From positions 74,355-138,354 of the forward strand of contig JADKCL010000021.1 of assembly GCA_016718825.1 (NCBI GenBank): DNA of 64,000 nucleotides. Reading direction: 5' to 3'. The notes under the pieces were generated by a model. The model had not been told where the DNA came from. It was given only the letters and a program-made list of their open reading frames with translations, and did not search any database. The stretch is from Bacteroidota bacterium. GTDB taxonomy: Bacteria; Bacteroidota; Bacteroidia; J057; JADKCL01. Below are positions 27,824-36,341 of the stretch, one piece after another. Each line of letters begins with the position of its first letter. The stretch's first letter is position 1. The position numbers were made by a program, and so were the translations under genes.

Positions 27824-28399
27824 ATGAAAAGGTTGATTCCAGTAATGATACTTTGCGCGGGACTTTTTGCCTGCGAAAACACCGCAACATCCACCGATGC
27901 GGGCGAAAAGCATGGCGAACTCGTGGCAACCGACTCCACCAAGGAGGCTGCAGCCGAAGAGGCCACGGAAAATTTTCCTGATCCAGACGCGGTCGGCACT
28001 TTTGGTGCAGCGGTCACCGCAGAAGGTGCCATTGCATCGGCTGATTTGCTGGGCAAACTCAAAAAAACCGATTCGATCCGCATCAAAGTCAAAGGCAACA
28101 TCAATTCCTGCTGCCAAGCCAAAGGTTGCTGGATGACAATGCCATTGACCGCTGACAGGGAAATGACCGTTAAATTCAAGGATTACGGATTTTTCGTTCC
28201 CAAAAACGCTGCCGGCAAAGCCGCTGTGGTCGATGGCTGGGCCTACCGCGAGATGGTTTCCGTGGACGAATTGAAACACTTTGCAGAAGATGCCGGCGAA
28301 CCGGCCGAGGAAATCGCCAAAATCACCAAGCCTGAGGAGCGCATCACCTTCATGGCCGATGGCGTTTTGATCGAACCTTCCGCAGAAGGCGCACACTGA
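27824..28399 (+). CDS. DUF4920 lipoprotein
   Basis: A 191-residue protein. The start at 27824 gives a lipoprotein signal (LCAGLFAC, lipidated Cys near residue 15). A spacer rich in Glu, Ala and Thr leads to the DUF4920 domain, recognised by CCQAKGCWMTM near residue 91 and GYGFF-like KDYGFFVPKNAAG. The conserved cysteines suggest metal or redox chemistry, but the family has no assigned activity. It lies in the periplasm or on the outer membrane. The 260 bases upstream (27564-27823) hold no gene I can support. Confidence 0.85.
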   Translation: MKRLIPVMILCAGLFACENTATSTDAGEKHGELVATDSTKEAAAEEATENFPDPDAVGTFGAAVTAEGAIASADLLGKLKKTDSIRIKVKGNINSCCQAKGCWMTMPLTADREMTVKFKDYGFFVPKNAAGKAAVVDGWAYREMVSVDELKHFAEDAGEPAEEIAKITKPEERITFMADGVLIEPSAEGAH

Positions 28400-28443
28400 T
28401 TAGCTTTTCTCAATTATCTAAGTACCCCTTTTCCGACAGGACA

Positions 28444-29988
28444 ATGGTCAAAACTGAAGAATTTCTGACCCAACTTGGTTTGGGTGATCAAAACCCTTGC
28501 TGGCTCACCGGCCTTGAAACCGGCCATGCCGCGAGCGGCGCATACACAGCCATCCATTCACCCGCCGACGGCCGCCTGCTCGGAAGCGTACAAATGGCAG
28601 GCACCACCGAATACGAATCGGTGATCGCGCAAGCAGAATCAGCCTATTTGCAATGGCGCATGGTTCCAGCCCCCAAACGCGGCGAAATCGTGCGTCAAAT
28701 GGGCGATGCACTGCGTGCACACAAAGAGGCACTCGGCAAATTGGTGACCATGGAAATGGGCAAAATTTACCAAGAAGGCCTGGGCGAAGTGCAGGAAATG
28801 ATCGACATCTGCGACTTTGCCGTCGGTTTGAGCCGCCAATTGTATGGTTTGACCATGCACAGCGAGCGCCCGATGCACCGCATGTACGAGCAATGGCATC
28901 CACTTGGTGTCGTCGGCATCATTTCAGCCTTCAACTTTCCAGTCGCTGTTTGGGCTTGGAATTCCATGTTGGCTGCGGTTTGTGGGAACGTTTCGATCTG
29001 GAAACCCAGCGAAAAAACCCCGCTGACGGCGATCGCCTGCATCCACATCATCCAAGATGTGTTGCGCAAGAACAATTTGCCCGAAGGCATCATGAGCGTG
29101 ATCGTGGGCGACCGCGTGATCGGCGAGGCCATGTCACATGACAAGCGCGTTGCGCTCGTGTCCGCAACCGGCAGCACCCGCATGGGCAAGGCTGTGGCTC
29201 AAGCTGTTGCGGCACGCCTTGGCAAATCCCTCCTCGAACTCGGCGGCAACAACGCCATCATCATCACCCCCAACGCGAACCTGAAATTGGCCATTCCGGC
29301 TGTGGTGTTTGGTTCCGTGGGCACCTGCGGACAACGCTGCACCTCTACACGTCGCCTCATCATCCATGAGAGCATGTACGAGGCGGTGAAGGAAAGTTTG
29401 GTCAAGGCCTATGGTTCGCTGAAGGCAAAAATCGGGCATCCATTGGAGAAAAACACGCTGATCGGGCCATTGATCGACCGTCATGCGGTTTCGATGATGC
29501 AACATCGCCTGGAAGTCGTGCAAAACGAAGGTGGCGTCGTGTTGTTTGGCGGCGAAGTGCTGGGTGGCGAAGGTTTTGAGACCGGAACTTATGTGGTTCC
29601 AGCCATTGTGGAGGCTAAAAACGCATTCGAATCGGTCCAAGAGGAAACTTTTGCTCCGATTTTGTATTTGCTCAAGTACAAAACGATCGAAGAAGCCATT
29701 GCGATGCACAACGACGTGCCGCAAGGCTTGAGTTCGGCGATCTTCAGCGAAAACATGAAGGAAATCGAGCTGTTCCTGAGCGCAAAAGGCAGCGACTGCG
29801 GCATCGCCAATGCCAACATCGGCACAAGCGGCGCTGAAATCGGCGGTGCATTCGGTGGCGAAAAGGAAACAGGCGGTGGCCGTGAATCCGGCTCCGATGC
29901 TTGGAAGGCCTATATGCGTCGCCAAACCAATACCTTGAACTGGTCCGAGGACCTGCCATTGGCACAAGGCATCGTATTTGACATCTGA
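28444..29988 (+). CDS. ALDH7-type aldehyde dehydrogenase (probable L-aminoadipate-semialdehyde dehydrogenase)
   Basis: A 514-residue aldehyde dehydrogenase. The catalytic Cys299 is in TCGQRCTSTRRL and the general base Glu265 in LLELGGNN. The NAD-binding segment FNFPVAVWAWN is near residue 165, and the C-terminus GGAFGGEKETGGGRESGSDAWK is distinctive for the ALDH7 (antiquitin) group. Bacterial members oxidise L-aminoadipate semialdehyde (or its cyclic form) to aminoadipate with NAD in lysine breakdown. No other lysine genes are adjacent, so the substrate rests on family resemblance. Length is normal for the group. Confidence 0.88.
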   Translation: MVKTEEFLTQLGLGDQNPCWLTGLETGHAASGAYTAIHSPADGRLLGSVQMAGTTEYESVIAQAESAYLQWRMVPAPKRGEIVRQMGDALRAHKEALGKLVTMEMGKIYQEGLGEVQEMIDICDFAVGLSRQLYGLTMHSERPMHRMYEQWHPLGVVGIISAFNFPVAVWAWNSMLAAVCGNVSIWKPSEKTPLTAIACIHIIQDVLRKNNLPEGIMSVIVGDRVIGEAMSHDKRVALVSATGSTRMGKAVAQAVAARLGKSLLELGGNNAIIITPNANLKLAIPAVVFGSVGTCGQRCTSTRRLIIHESMYEAVKESLVKAYGSLKAKIGHPLEKNTLIGPLIDRHAVSMMQHRLEVVQNEGGVVLFGGEVLGGEGFETGTYVVPAIVEAKNAFESVQEETFAPILYLLKYKTIEEAIAMHNDVPQGLSSAIFSENMKEIELFLSAKGSDCGIANANIGTSGAEIGGAFGGEKETGGGRESGSDAWKAYMRRQTNTLNWSEDLPLAQGIVFDI

Positions 29989-30169
29989 TTTCCCAAGAAA
30001 GGAAACCAATTTATCAGCAGCCGGGCAATTTGTCCGGCTGTTGCTTTTTTGAGATATTGCAATGGCAGCAAGTTCAGTTGCTGTTTTTTCGACGAATCAC
30101 TTCAACCAAATTTCAAGGTCGCCGTATTTGCTTGAACCTTCTTTTTCCTGCTAAGACAATTTCATTTAC

Positions 30170-32380
30170 ATGCGAAAACTGCTACTCCTGACATTGGGCC
30201 TGTTGGCCGCCACTCCCACCTTTGCAAAGAAAATCACCTACGCCGAATGGGTCAATTATTCCCAGGCGGTCATGTCGCTCACGATTTTGCTCTTGATTGC
30301 AATCGTCGGCACAATGGCCTTGCGCTGGACCTATAAAAACCGCTACCTGACCGGTGGTGGCAAGGCGTCCTTCCGGAAATATGCCTGGCAAAACCCGCTG
30401 GTTAAACTGGGGATTTTTGTGGCCGTGATCGTGATGACGGTCAACCTTCTGCTTCCAAATCCATTCAGCAGCAAGTCCTTGCATGACATAGGGGAGATTT
30501 CCAAATTGCGAAAGATGCCTCAAATGGCTGAAGAGGCTTACCGAAGGCTAGCAGAGGAGTATCCCGGCCTCCCAAAATACCACTTCGAATACCTCGCCGC
30601 CCATTATCAACGCGAAGACTGGGCATTGGAAAGCGGAGAGGTGGATGCAAACATCGACCCAAGTGTAGAGGATCCCAAGCGTTATTACATCCGGCTGGGC
30701 AATGAAAAAAATCCACGCTTGCAAGACATGTCCAGGCTGGGCCTTGGGATTGCGAGTTATTATACCAAGCAGACCACATTTGCCATGGCACAGTTGAGTG
30801 CCATCACGGATGAAAACGTGCCTTACCGCCATCTGTTCATGGGCCGCATTCACCTCGGCTGGCGCGAACTCGACTCCGCGGAGTACCATTTCAGGAAGGA
30901 AATTGCCTTGGGTGAAGCGACTGACCTCACGGTCAATGACATGGCTTGGATGATGTATTATCAGCAACCGGATTCCTTTGACAAAATGCAGCGGCTGATC
31001 ACCGACAGCACCTTGCATTCCTACGTTCCGCAGAGGCTCAAACGCTACCTCTACACCAAAAAATCAGAAATCGTGCCCTACATGAAGGTCATCGTGGGCG
31101 ATTGGTGGGTCAACATTCAGTGGATTGGGCTGTTGGGGGCCTTGATGGGAACAATTTTGTGGATGCTGTTTTTGCGCAAGTTGGACCCCAACCGGCAGGA
31201 GCCTTGGCTTTTGCTGCTGGGAACCTTCACGGGAGGTGCCATTTTTGCCTTTTTCGCGTTGGTACTCTACGATTTTGTCCACTTCGAATTGGGCTTCTAC
31301 AATGATGGAAGCTCTTTCTTCCATGATTTTGCCTACTGCGTCTTTGGAATCGGAGCGATTGAGGAACTCGTCAAAATCATCCCGTTTTTGCTCGTGCTTC
31401 AATTCAGCAAGCGGCTCGACAAGCCGATTAACTACCTCTTGTATGCCTCCGCTTCGGCAATGGGATTCGCATTCGTAGAGAACCTCATGTATTTTGACGA
31501 AAGCCATGTGGGCATCATGCACGGGCGTATCCTGCTCTGTGTGGTATTTCACATGTTCGCGACCTCGACCATTGCCTTTGCGATGATGCTTGGCAAATTC
31601 AAATACCGCAAAATGCAGCTTCCACTGTTTTTGGTAGGTTATTTGATCGCATCATTTTACCATGGATTTTACGACTTCTGGCTCATCAGCGAATCCGTAG
31701 GGCCCTTTGTTTTCCTTACTTACGCATTTTTCATCTATGCCACCTTTCAATATGCAGCCTACCTCAACAATGGACTCAACCATACAAACGTTTCCAAGGG
31801 GCAAGTGGTCCTGAATCCTTCCAAACTGGCAAGCTTTCTCACAGTCGGATTAATCGCGGTGTTGCTCTTTGAATACTTCGGATTGAGCTTGGTCTATGGG
31901 CCAAGTATTGGAAATTATTCCTTGCTGAATTCGTTGGGAATGGGCAGTTTCCTGATGTTTTTTGTTGTGCTGAACCTCACAAATATCGATGTGGTGCAAG
32001 GCGAATGGATTTGGCTGCGGCTTTGGGACTTTGGTTCCCGCGTGCACCACAATCGTGCATTGGGCATGCGCCTTCAATTGATTCCGAAAACGAGTGACAG
32101 CCTGCTTGCCCCTTTGCTCCCGGTTCAAGGTGAAGTCATTTCACGCATTTCACTGAATGGCGACAACCGCTATTTCCTGTTTAAGTTTGATCAACCGATT
32201 GCCTTAAAAAGTCAGAGTCTGGAATACGTATTGTTGCGGGCCAAAAAAGACGGTGAAATTCCAGAGCCGAAACAAGGCGTAGAAGCCATGGTCATTGCAT
32301 TTCGGGACAAAGAGGCCTTGTCGCGCAAGGCCAAGCGCAAATCTGATTTCCAGCATATCGACAATGTTTTCATCAGCTAG
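30170..32380 (+). CDS. PrsW-family intramembrane metalloprotease with helical N-terminal extension
   Basis: A 736-residue membrane protein. It begins with a signal-like segment and two membrane helices (about 30-55 and 78-96), then a soluble helical domain of about 200 residues with TPR-like pairs (for example MAEEAYRRLAEEYPGLPKYHFEYLAA). From about residue 315 several membrane helices carry PrsW motifs: EELVK (Glu398, Glu399, Lys402), GFAFVEN (Glu437) and histidines at about 461 and 506. Classic PrsW cuts an anti-sigma factor in Firmicutes; no sigma/anti-sigma pair is next to this gene. The soluble extension could be a sensor. Protease identity is well supported, substrate unknown. Confidence 0.83.
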   Translation: MRKLLLLTLGLLAATPTFAKKITYAEWVNYSQAVMSLTILLLIAIVGTMALRWTYKNRYLTGGGKASFRKYAWQNPLVKLGIFVAVIVMTVNLLLPNPFSSKSLHDIGEISKLRKMPQMAEEAYRRLAEEYPGLPKYHFEYLAAHYQREDWALESGEVDANIDPSVEDPKRYYIRLGNEKNPRLQDMSRLGLGIASYYTKQTTFAMAQLSAITDENVPYRHLFMGRIHLGWRELDSAEYHFRKEIALGEATDLTVNDMAWMMYYQQPDSFDKMQRLITDSTLHSYVPQRLKRYLYTKKSEIVPYMKVIVGDWWVNIQWIGLLGALMGTILWMLFLRKLDPNRQEPWLLLLGTFTGGAIFAFFALVLYDFVHFELGFYNDGSSFFHDFAYCVFGIGAIEELVKIIPFLLVLQFSKRLDKPINYLLYASASAMGFAFVENLMYFDESHVGIMHGRILLCVVFHMFATSTIAFAMMLGKFKYRKMQLPLFLVGYLIASFYHGFYDFWLISESVGPFVFLTYAFFIYATFQYAAYLNNGLNHTNVSKGQVVLNPSKLASFLTVGLIAVLLFEYFGLSLVYGPSIGNYSLLNSLGMGSFLMFFVVLNLTNIDVVQGEWIWLRLWDFGSRVHHNRALGMRLQLIPKTSDSLLAPLLPVQGEVISRISLNGDNRYFLFKFDQPIALKSQSLEYVLLRAKKDGEIPEPKQGVEAMVIAFRDKEALSRKAKRKSDFQHIDNVFIS

Positions 32381-32467
32381 TCGCTAGCGAACGGTTGCAT
32401 TGTGATAGCAATACTTCGACTTCAGGGAATTATGACTATAATTGCAACAGAAAAAACACTACTCTGC

Positions 32468-33112
32468 ATGGAAGATTCCTATTCAGAACTGTTGCTCCGC
32501 AACCGCAATTGGGTAGAAAAAACCAATTCCGAAGATCCGGATCTGTTTGACCGCCTTTCCAACGGCCAAAAGCCACGTTACCTTTGGATTGGCTGTGCCG
32601 ACAGCCGCGTTCCCACGAGTCAAATCACGGGGACCAATCCCGGTGAGATATTTGTGCACCGCAACATCGCCAACATGGTCATTCACACCGACATCAACAT
32701 GCTGTCGGTCTTGCAATATGCCGTGGATGTCCTGGAGGTCGAGCACGTCATTGTCTGCGGACACTACGGATGTGGCGGTGTCGATGCAGCGCTCAGCAAC
32801 AAAAGTTATGGCCTGATCGACAATTGGTTACGCAATATCAAGGATGTTTACCGCCTGCATATGAAAGAACTCATTGGCATCCAGGGCCGTGAATTGTCTG
32901 ACAGGATGGTGGAACTGAATGTGATCGAGCAGGTTAACAATCTTTGCAAAACCAATATCATTCAGGAGGCCTGGACACGTGGCAGTCATCCTCATGTGCA
33001 TGGTTGGGTGTATTCGCTCAAAGATGGTCTCATTCGCGACCTCGGGGTGACCGTTCGCAACAACGATGAGATGCACGAAATTTACCAATACGAGGATTGG
33101 GGACTTGATTGA
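32468..33112 (+). CDS. can: Beta-class carbonic anhydrase
   Basis: A protein of about 214 residues. Zinc ligands are Cys43 and Asp45 (GCADSRVP) and His99 and Cys102 (CGHYGCGG), the standard beta-carbonic anhydrase set; Asp45-Arg47 is the usual dyad. It interconverts CO2 and bicarbonate in the cytoplasm. I choose the start at 32468 because EDSYSELLLRNRNW matches the normal N-terminus; earlier in-frame starts at 32432 and 32402 would add a non-conserved extension. The TetR gene follows after 21 bases and may be co-transcribed. Confidence 0.93.
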   Translation: MEDSYSELLLRNRNWVEKTNSEDPDLFDRLSNGQKPRYLWIGCADSRVPTSQITGTNPGEIFVHRNIANMVIHTDINMLSVLQYAVDVLEVEHVIVCGHYGCGGVDAALSNKSYGLIDNWLRNIKDVYRLHMKELIGIQGRELSDRMVELNVIEQVNNLCKTNIIQEAWTRGSHPHVHGWVYSLKDGLIRDLGVTVRNNDEMHEIYQYEDWGLD

Positions 33113-33133
33113 CCATCGTTTAAATCTGAAAAT

Positions 33134-33811
33134 ATGAGTGTTTCCATCCGCCTGTTATTGAGCCAGAAGCTTTGCCTTCGCGATCCCAACCAAACGGAAC
33201 TGGGGCAAAAGATCCTGAATCATAGTATTTTACTGATAGATGAGTTGGGATTTGAAGGATTTACCTTCAAGAAACTCGCAAAAGCCATTGGTTCCACAGA
33301 GGCCTCAGTCTATAGGTACTTCGAAAACAAACACAAGTTGTTGGTGTACCTCGTGGCTTGGTATTGGGCATGGTTGGATTACACCATTGACTACCAAATT
33401 CACAATATTGAAGATCCGCGGCGTCGGCTGCGGTTGGCGATCGAGGCGCTGGCCAATGCCAATATCGAAGACCCGCTCACAGCTCACATCAACGAGGCCT
33501 CCCTGCACCGCATTGTGATTGCAGAATCTTCCAAAGCATTTCTCACCAAATCGGTAGATGGCGAACGCGAGCAAGGACTTTTTGAGGGTTATGTTCAGTT
33601 GGTCGACAAATTGGCCGGGATCATCGCCGCTGTGAACCCTGACTTTGAGTATCCCAAAGCCTTGGCGGTTACGGTGATCGAAGGGTCGCGAAAGCAGTTG
33701 TTTTTTGCCGTGCATATCCCCACCGTGACCGAAATCAGTGCACCGGCCGCGTTGCAGGAGCAACTTTCAGACTTTTTAGAGATGCTCATTTTGAAGACCT
33801 TGCAGAAATAA
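33134..33811 (+). CDS. TetR/AcrR family transcriptional regulator
   Basis: A 225-residue regulator. The N-terminal helix-turn-helix spans about residues 22-67, with FTFKKLAKAIGSTEASVYRYF as the recognition part. The C-terminal ligand domain is helical and shows no readable ligand. The gene follows the carbonic anhydrase gene closely, and a bidirectional hairpin terminator lies 22 bases after its stop. Its target is unknown; no divergent partner gene is adjacent. Confidence 0.87.
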   Translation: MSVSIRLLLSQKLCLRDPNQTELGQKILNHSILLIDELGFEGFTFKKLAKAIGSTEASVYRYFENKHKLLVYLVAWYWAWLDYTIDYQIHNIEDPRRRLRLAIEALANANIEDPLTAHINEASLHRIVIAESSKAFLTKSVDGEREQGLFEGYVQLVDKLAGIIAAVNPDFEYPKALAVTVIEGSRKQLFFAVHIPTVTEISAPAALQEQLSDFLEMLILKTLQK

Positions 33812-33832
33812 TCCCGACAAAGGGCCACAATA

Positions 33833-33868
33833 AAAAAGGTCGTTCCATTCAAGTGGAACGACCTTTTT
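33833..33868. terminator. Bidirectional hairpin terminator
   Basis: A 15-base stem (33833-33847 with 33854-33868) around a six-base loop. A-run and T-run ends make it work in both directions. It lies between the convergent TetR gene and the lipoprotein gene at 33886. Confidence 0.88.
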
Positions 33869-33885
33869 CTTGCTTCGCGTGATCC

Positions 33886-34371
33886 TTAGATCGTACGAAT
33901 GAAGGGGGTATTCTCGTATTGACCGACGGGAAACTCGATTTCCAGTGCTTGGCCATTGAGCTTACCATGGATATGACTCACGGGATAACAAAGGCAACAT
34001 TCGGTGACGTTGATCGGCTCTTGGTATTCCCAATTGTCGAGGGTGATCACGTCATTGACACCGTGGGCGGTGCTGATGAGATGGTATTCGACGGAATCGG
34101 CCACCAAAAAGCCTACTTGGCAGGAGTCGCTGAAGGTATAGCTGTACAATGTGTCGGCGGTGCGGCTATGCAATGCATAGACCCTCGCCGAAGAATGAAA
34201 AGTAGGCAGGCAGCTGCCGGAGCTGTCTACATACTGCATCACAATGCGTGAGCTAGGGCATGGAAGACAAATTTCAGTCTCACATGGATCCTTTTTGCAG
34301 GCAGAAACCAACAATATGAGGAGAGCCAAAGCAGAAAGCGATGCCGTGACGGCTGGGAATCTTTTGCGCAT
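33886..34371 (-). CDS. Hypothetical lipoprotein, Cys-rich
   Basis: A 161-residue lipoprotein with signal LALLILLVSAC (lipidated Cys25) followed by KKDPCETEICLPCPSS. Two more cysteine groups occur (SGSCLP, and ECCLCYP near residue 129). The body is beta-rich and resembles no family I can name. It converges on the TetR gene with a shared terminator between them. Confidence 0.78.
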   Translation of the reverse strand: MRKRFPAVTASLSALALLILLVSACKKDPCETEICLPCPSSRIVMQYVDSSGSCLPTFHSSARVYALHSRTADTLYSYTFSDSCQVGFLVADSVEYHLISTAHGVNDVITLDNWEYQEPINVTECCLCYPVSHIHGKLNGQALEIEFPVGQYENTPFIRTI

Positions 34372-34420
34372 TTTATATCCTTTGCATCAAAAATGGTAAA
34401 ATTCAGAATGATTCCAAAAC

Positions 34421-34966
34421 TTAGAGTTGCTCCTTGAGCTTGATCAGCGGCAAAGCAAGCAGCTCGAAATCAGGGAAACCGTCCTTCAACATCTGAAATT
34501 TCTCAATATACATGTCCACAGAGGTTTTGTTCTTGAGGACAAACGTCTGGACCTTTTTGAAATATTCCACCACGGATGGATGGGATTTCTCTACAATGAG
34601 TGTCAGAATCTTGTTGACTTCAAACTCGCGCTCGATGGCGAAGTAAGTGATCAACATGGACTTCATCTTCTTGCGTTCCTCTTCTTCGAATCCCGAATCA
34701 ACAAACGCTTGCATGATGCCAAACAGCTGCTCGCGGTTGTTGTGGTGCTCGATGAACTGTGCAAGCTCCACCCACATCACGTAAGGAATATAGACGCCAC
34801 CACAGATTGCCATGGCTTCTTTCGAAAATGCCCGAAACTCTTCGATACTTTTCTTGAGGGCTGCGACATGCAAGACGGAAAGCTCGGCAATCACTGCATT
34901 GCGATCTTCTTCGAGCTCGTCGTAGTATCTTTCCTCTAGCTGTGCAAGCGTTTTTGCCAGACTCAT
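34421..34966 (-). CDS. Hypothetical helical cytoplasmic protein
   Basis: A 181-residue protein with no signal peptide or membrane segment. It is almost entirely predicted helical with charged amphipathic stretches (AKTLAQLEERYYDELEEDR at the start, EEEERKKMKSMLITYFAIE near residue 95). No conserved motif was recognised. The ATG at 34966 is clear. It may be a scaffold or a structural helical bundle, but no function is claimed. Confidence 0.7.
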   Translation of the reverse strand: MSLAKTLAQLEERYYDELEEDRNAVIAELSVLHVAALKKSIEEFRAFSKEAMAICGGVYIPYVMWVELAQFIEHHNNREQLFGIMQAFVDSGFEEEERKKMKSMLITYFAIEREFEVNKILTLIVEKSHPSVVEYFKKVQTFVLKNKTSVDMYIEKFQMLKDGFPDFELLALPLIKLKEQL

Positions 34967-35081
34967 AACGATTTACAATTTTGCCTAGGTAAAAAAATTG
35001 AAGGGCTAAAATTAATCAGGAAATCGGAATAAGGAAACTAAAAAGCGGTTTCTGTGCAAAGAATGGTAAAAGTCACCCGCC

Positions 35082-36341
35082 CTACTTGGACGACCGCTCG
35101 GGCTCAAACTCCCGGTAAAGCATTGAATAGGCTGCGTAAATCCGCAAGAAACTGAATAGGTCATTGTCTTCCCGATTCGTTACCAAAAACAGCCCGGAGT
35201 GGGACTCGGGATGCACATACAAAATGGCCATGAACCCATCCCAACCACCTGCATGTCCGCTAAAATTGTAGGGCTGCAAATTGTGGAATCCCAATCCGAC
35301 CCAAGTAGCCTTGTCAGGCCCTTTTTGAAGCGGTGCCATCATCGACAACAGCGCTGACCGGGAAATGACTTCGTCATACACCGGATTTTTCCAGTCGCCG
35401 AGCAGAAACTTCATAAACTTTCGCATGTCACGCATGCTCGTTTTGATGCCCCCGTCGCCCGTTGGACTTGGGCTTTCGACTTCATTCTCATGAACATTCA
35501 GGTAACTCCCGTCCGTGAGCCGATAATATCCCCAAGCCAGACGCCCCAACAAGGAATCGTGCGTTTGGTAATAATGCGAGTCATTCATTTCCAAGGGAAC
35601 AAGAATCTTGTTCGTTACCACTTGCCCAAGGTTCAGGCCCACAACTTCTTCGACGACATAGCCCAGCAATACATAGTTGAGGTTGGAAAAATGGTATTTC
35701 CGGTGTGGCTTTTCGTCGATGCGGGCATAGATCAAGAACCGTTCCTTGAAATCGGCCATGCTCATAAAGGCGCGATAGTTGTGCGTGTTTTCGTAGAAGG
35801 CATCCTCGCTCTGAATCGCTTCTTTCCCAAATTTTTCAGGATAAAAGTCCTCCATACTCTGCGTGATGCCAGAGCGATGTGCCAGCAAATCCATCAGGGT
35901 GATTTCAGGCGCCTTACGGTTGAGTCCCTGAATTTCAAGAAATTCCGGAAAATGATAGTACACCGGATCGTCCAGTTTGAGCAAGCCCTCGTCTGCGAGC
36001 TTTACGACGGCGATGGCCGTGAACAACTTGGAAACCGAACCTAGGTTGAAAATCGTACTGTCGCTCCAGTCGTATTTGTTTTCGTTGTTGGTGTAACCGT
36101 AGCTGAAAGTAAAATCAGGCTCACCCCGCTGAATGATCTCGCATCCAAAGCCCAAAAAAGGCTTCAGATTCGCGTCAATCAAAAATGTGGTGACACTGTC
36201 CGCGATCGATCCTTGACCTGCCGCGCGTGTCGGCGCAAAGAACAAAGTGAGCGAAAGCACGCTCAAAAAAAACTGCACTTGCCGACGGCAACGTTGGTTG
36301 CGTACCGGCAAGTGCAGTGAAAAATCTATCCTTCGAATCAA
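35082..36341 (-). CDS. Serine hydrolase of the beta-lactamase class C/PBP-like family
   Basis: A 419-residue exported protein with a hydrophobic signal region at about residues 22-41. The nucleophile motif SxxK is Ser102-Val-Ser-Lys105 in NLGSVSKLFTAIAV. The C-terminal HxG motif is GHAGGWDGF. The YxN motif reads HFSN (about 217-220), with Phe in place of the usual Tyr. It probably acts on peptidoglycan peptides, D-amino acid esters or similar in the periplasm. The start is a TTG at 36341 that overlaps the RecQ stop (36338-36341); no upstream ATG is available. Activity may be altered by the Tyr-to-Phe change. Confidence 0.82.
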   Translation of the reverse strand: MIRRIDFSLHLPVRNQRCRRQVQFFLSVLSLTLFFAPTRAAGQGSIADSVTTFLIDANLKPFLGFGCEIIQRGEPDFTFSYGYTNNENKYDWSDSTIFNLGSVSKLFTAIAVVKLADEGLLKLDDPVYYHFPEFLEIQGLNRKAPEITLMDLLAHRSGITQSMEDFYPEKFGKEAIQSEDAFYENTHNYRAFMSMADFKERFLIYARIDEKPHRKYHFSNLNYVLLGYVVEEVVGLNLGQVVTNKILVPLEMNDSHYYQTHDSLLGRLAWGYYRLTDGSYLNVHENEVESPSPTGDGGIKTSMRDMRKFMKFLLGDWKNPVYDEVISRSALLSMMAPLQKGPDKATWVGLGFHNLQPYNFSGHAGGWDGFMAILYVHPESHSGLFLVTNREDNDLFSFLRIYAAYSMLYREFEPERSSK

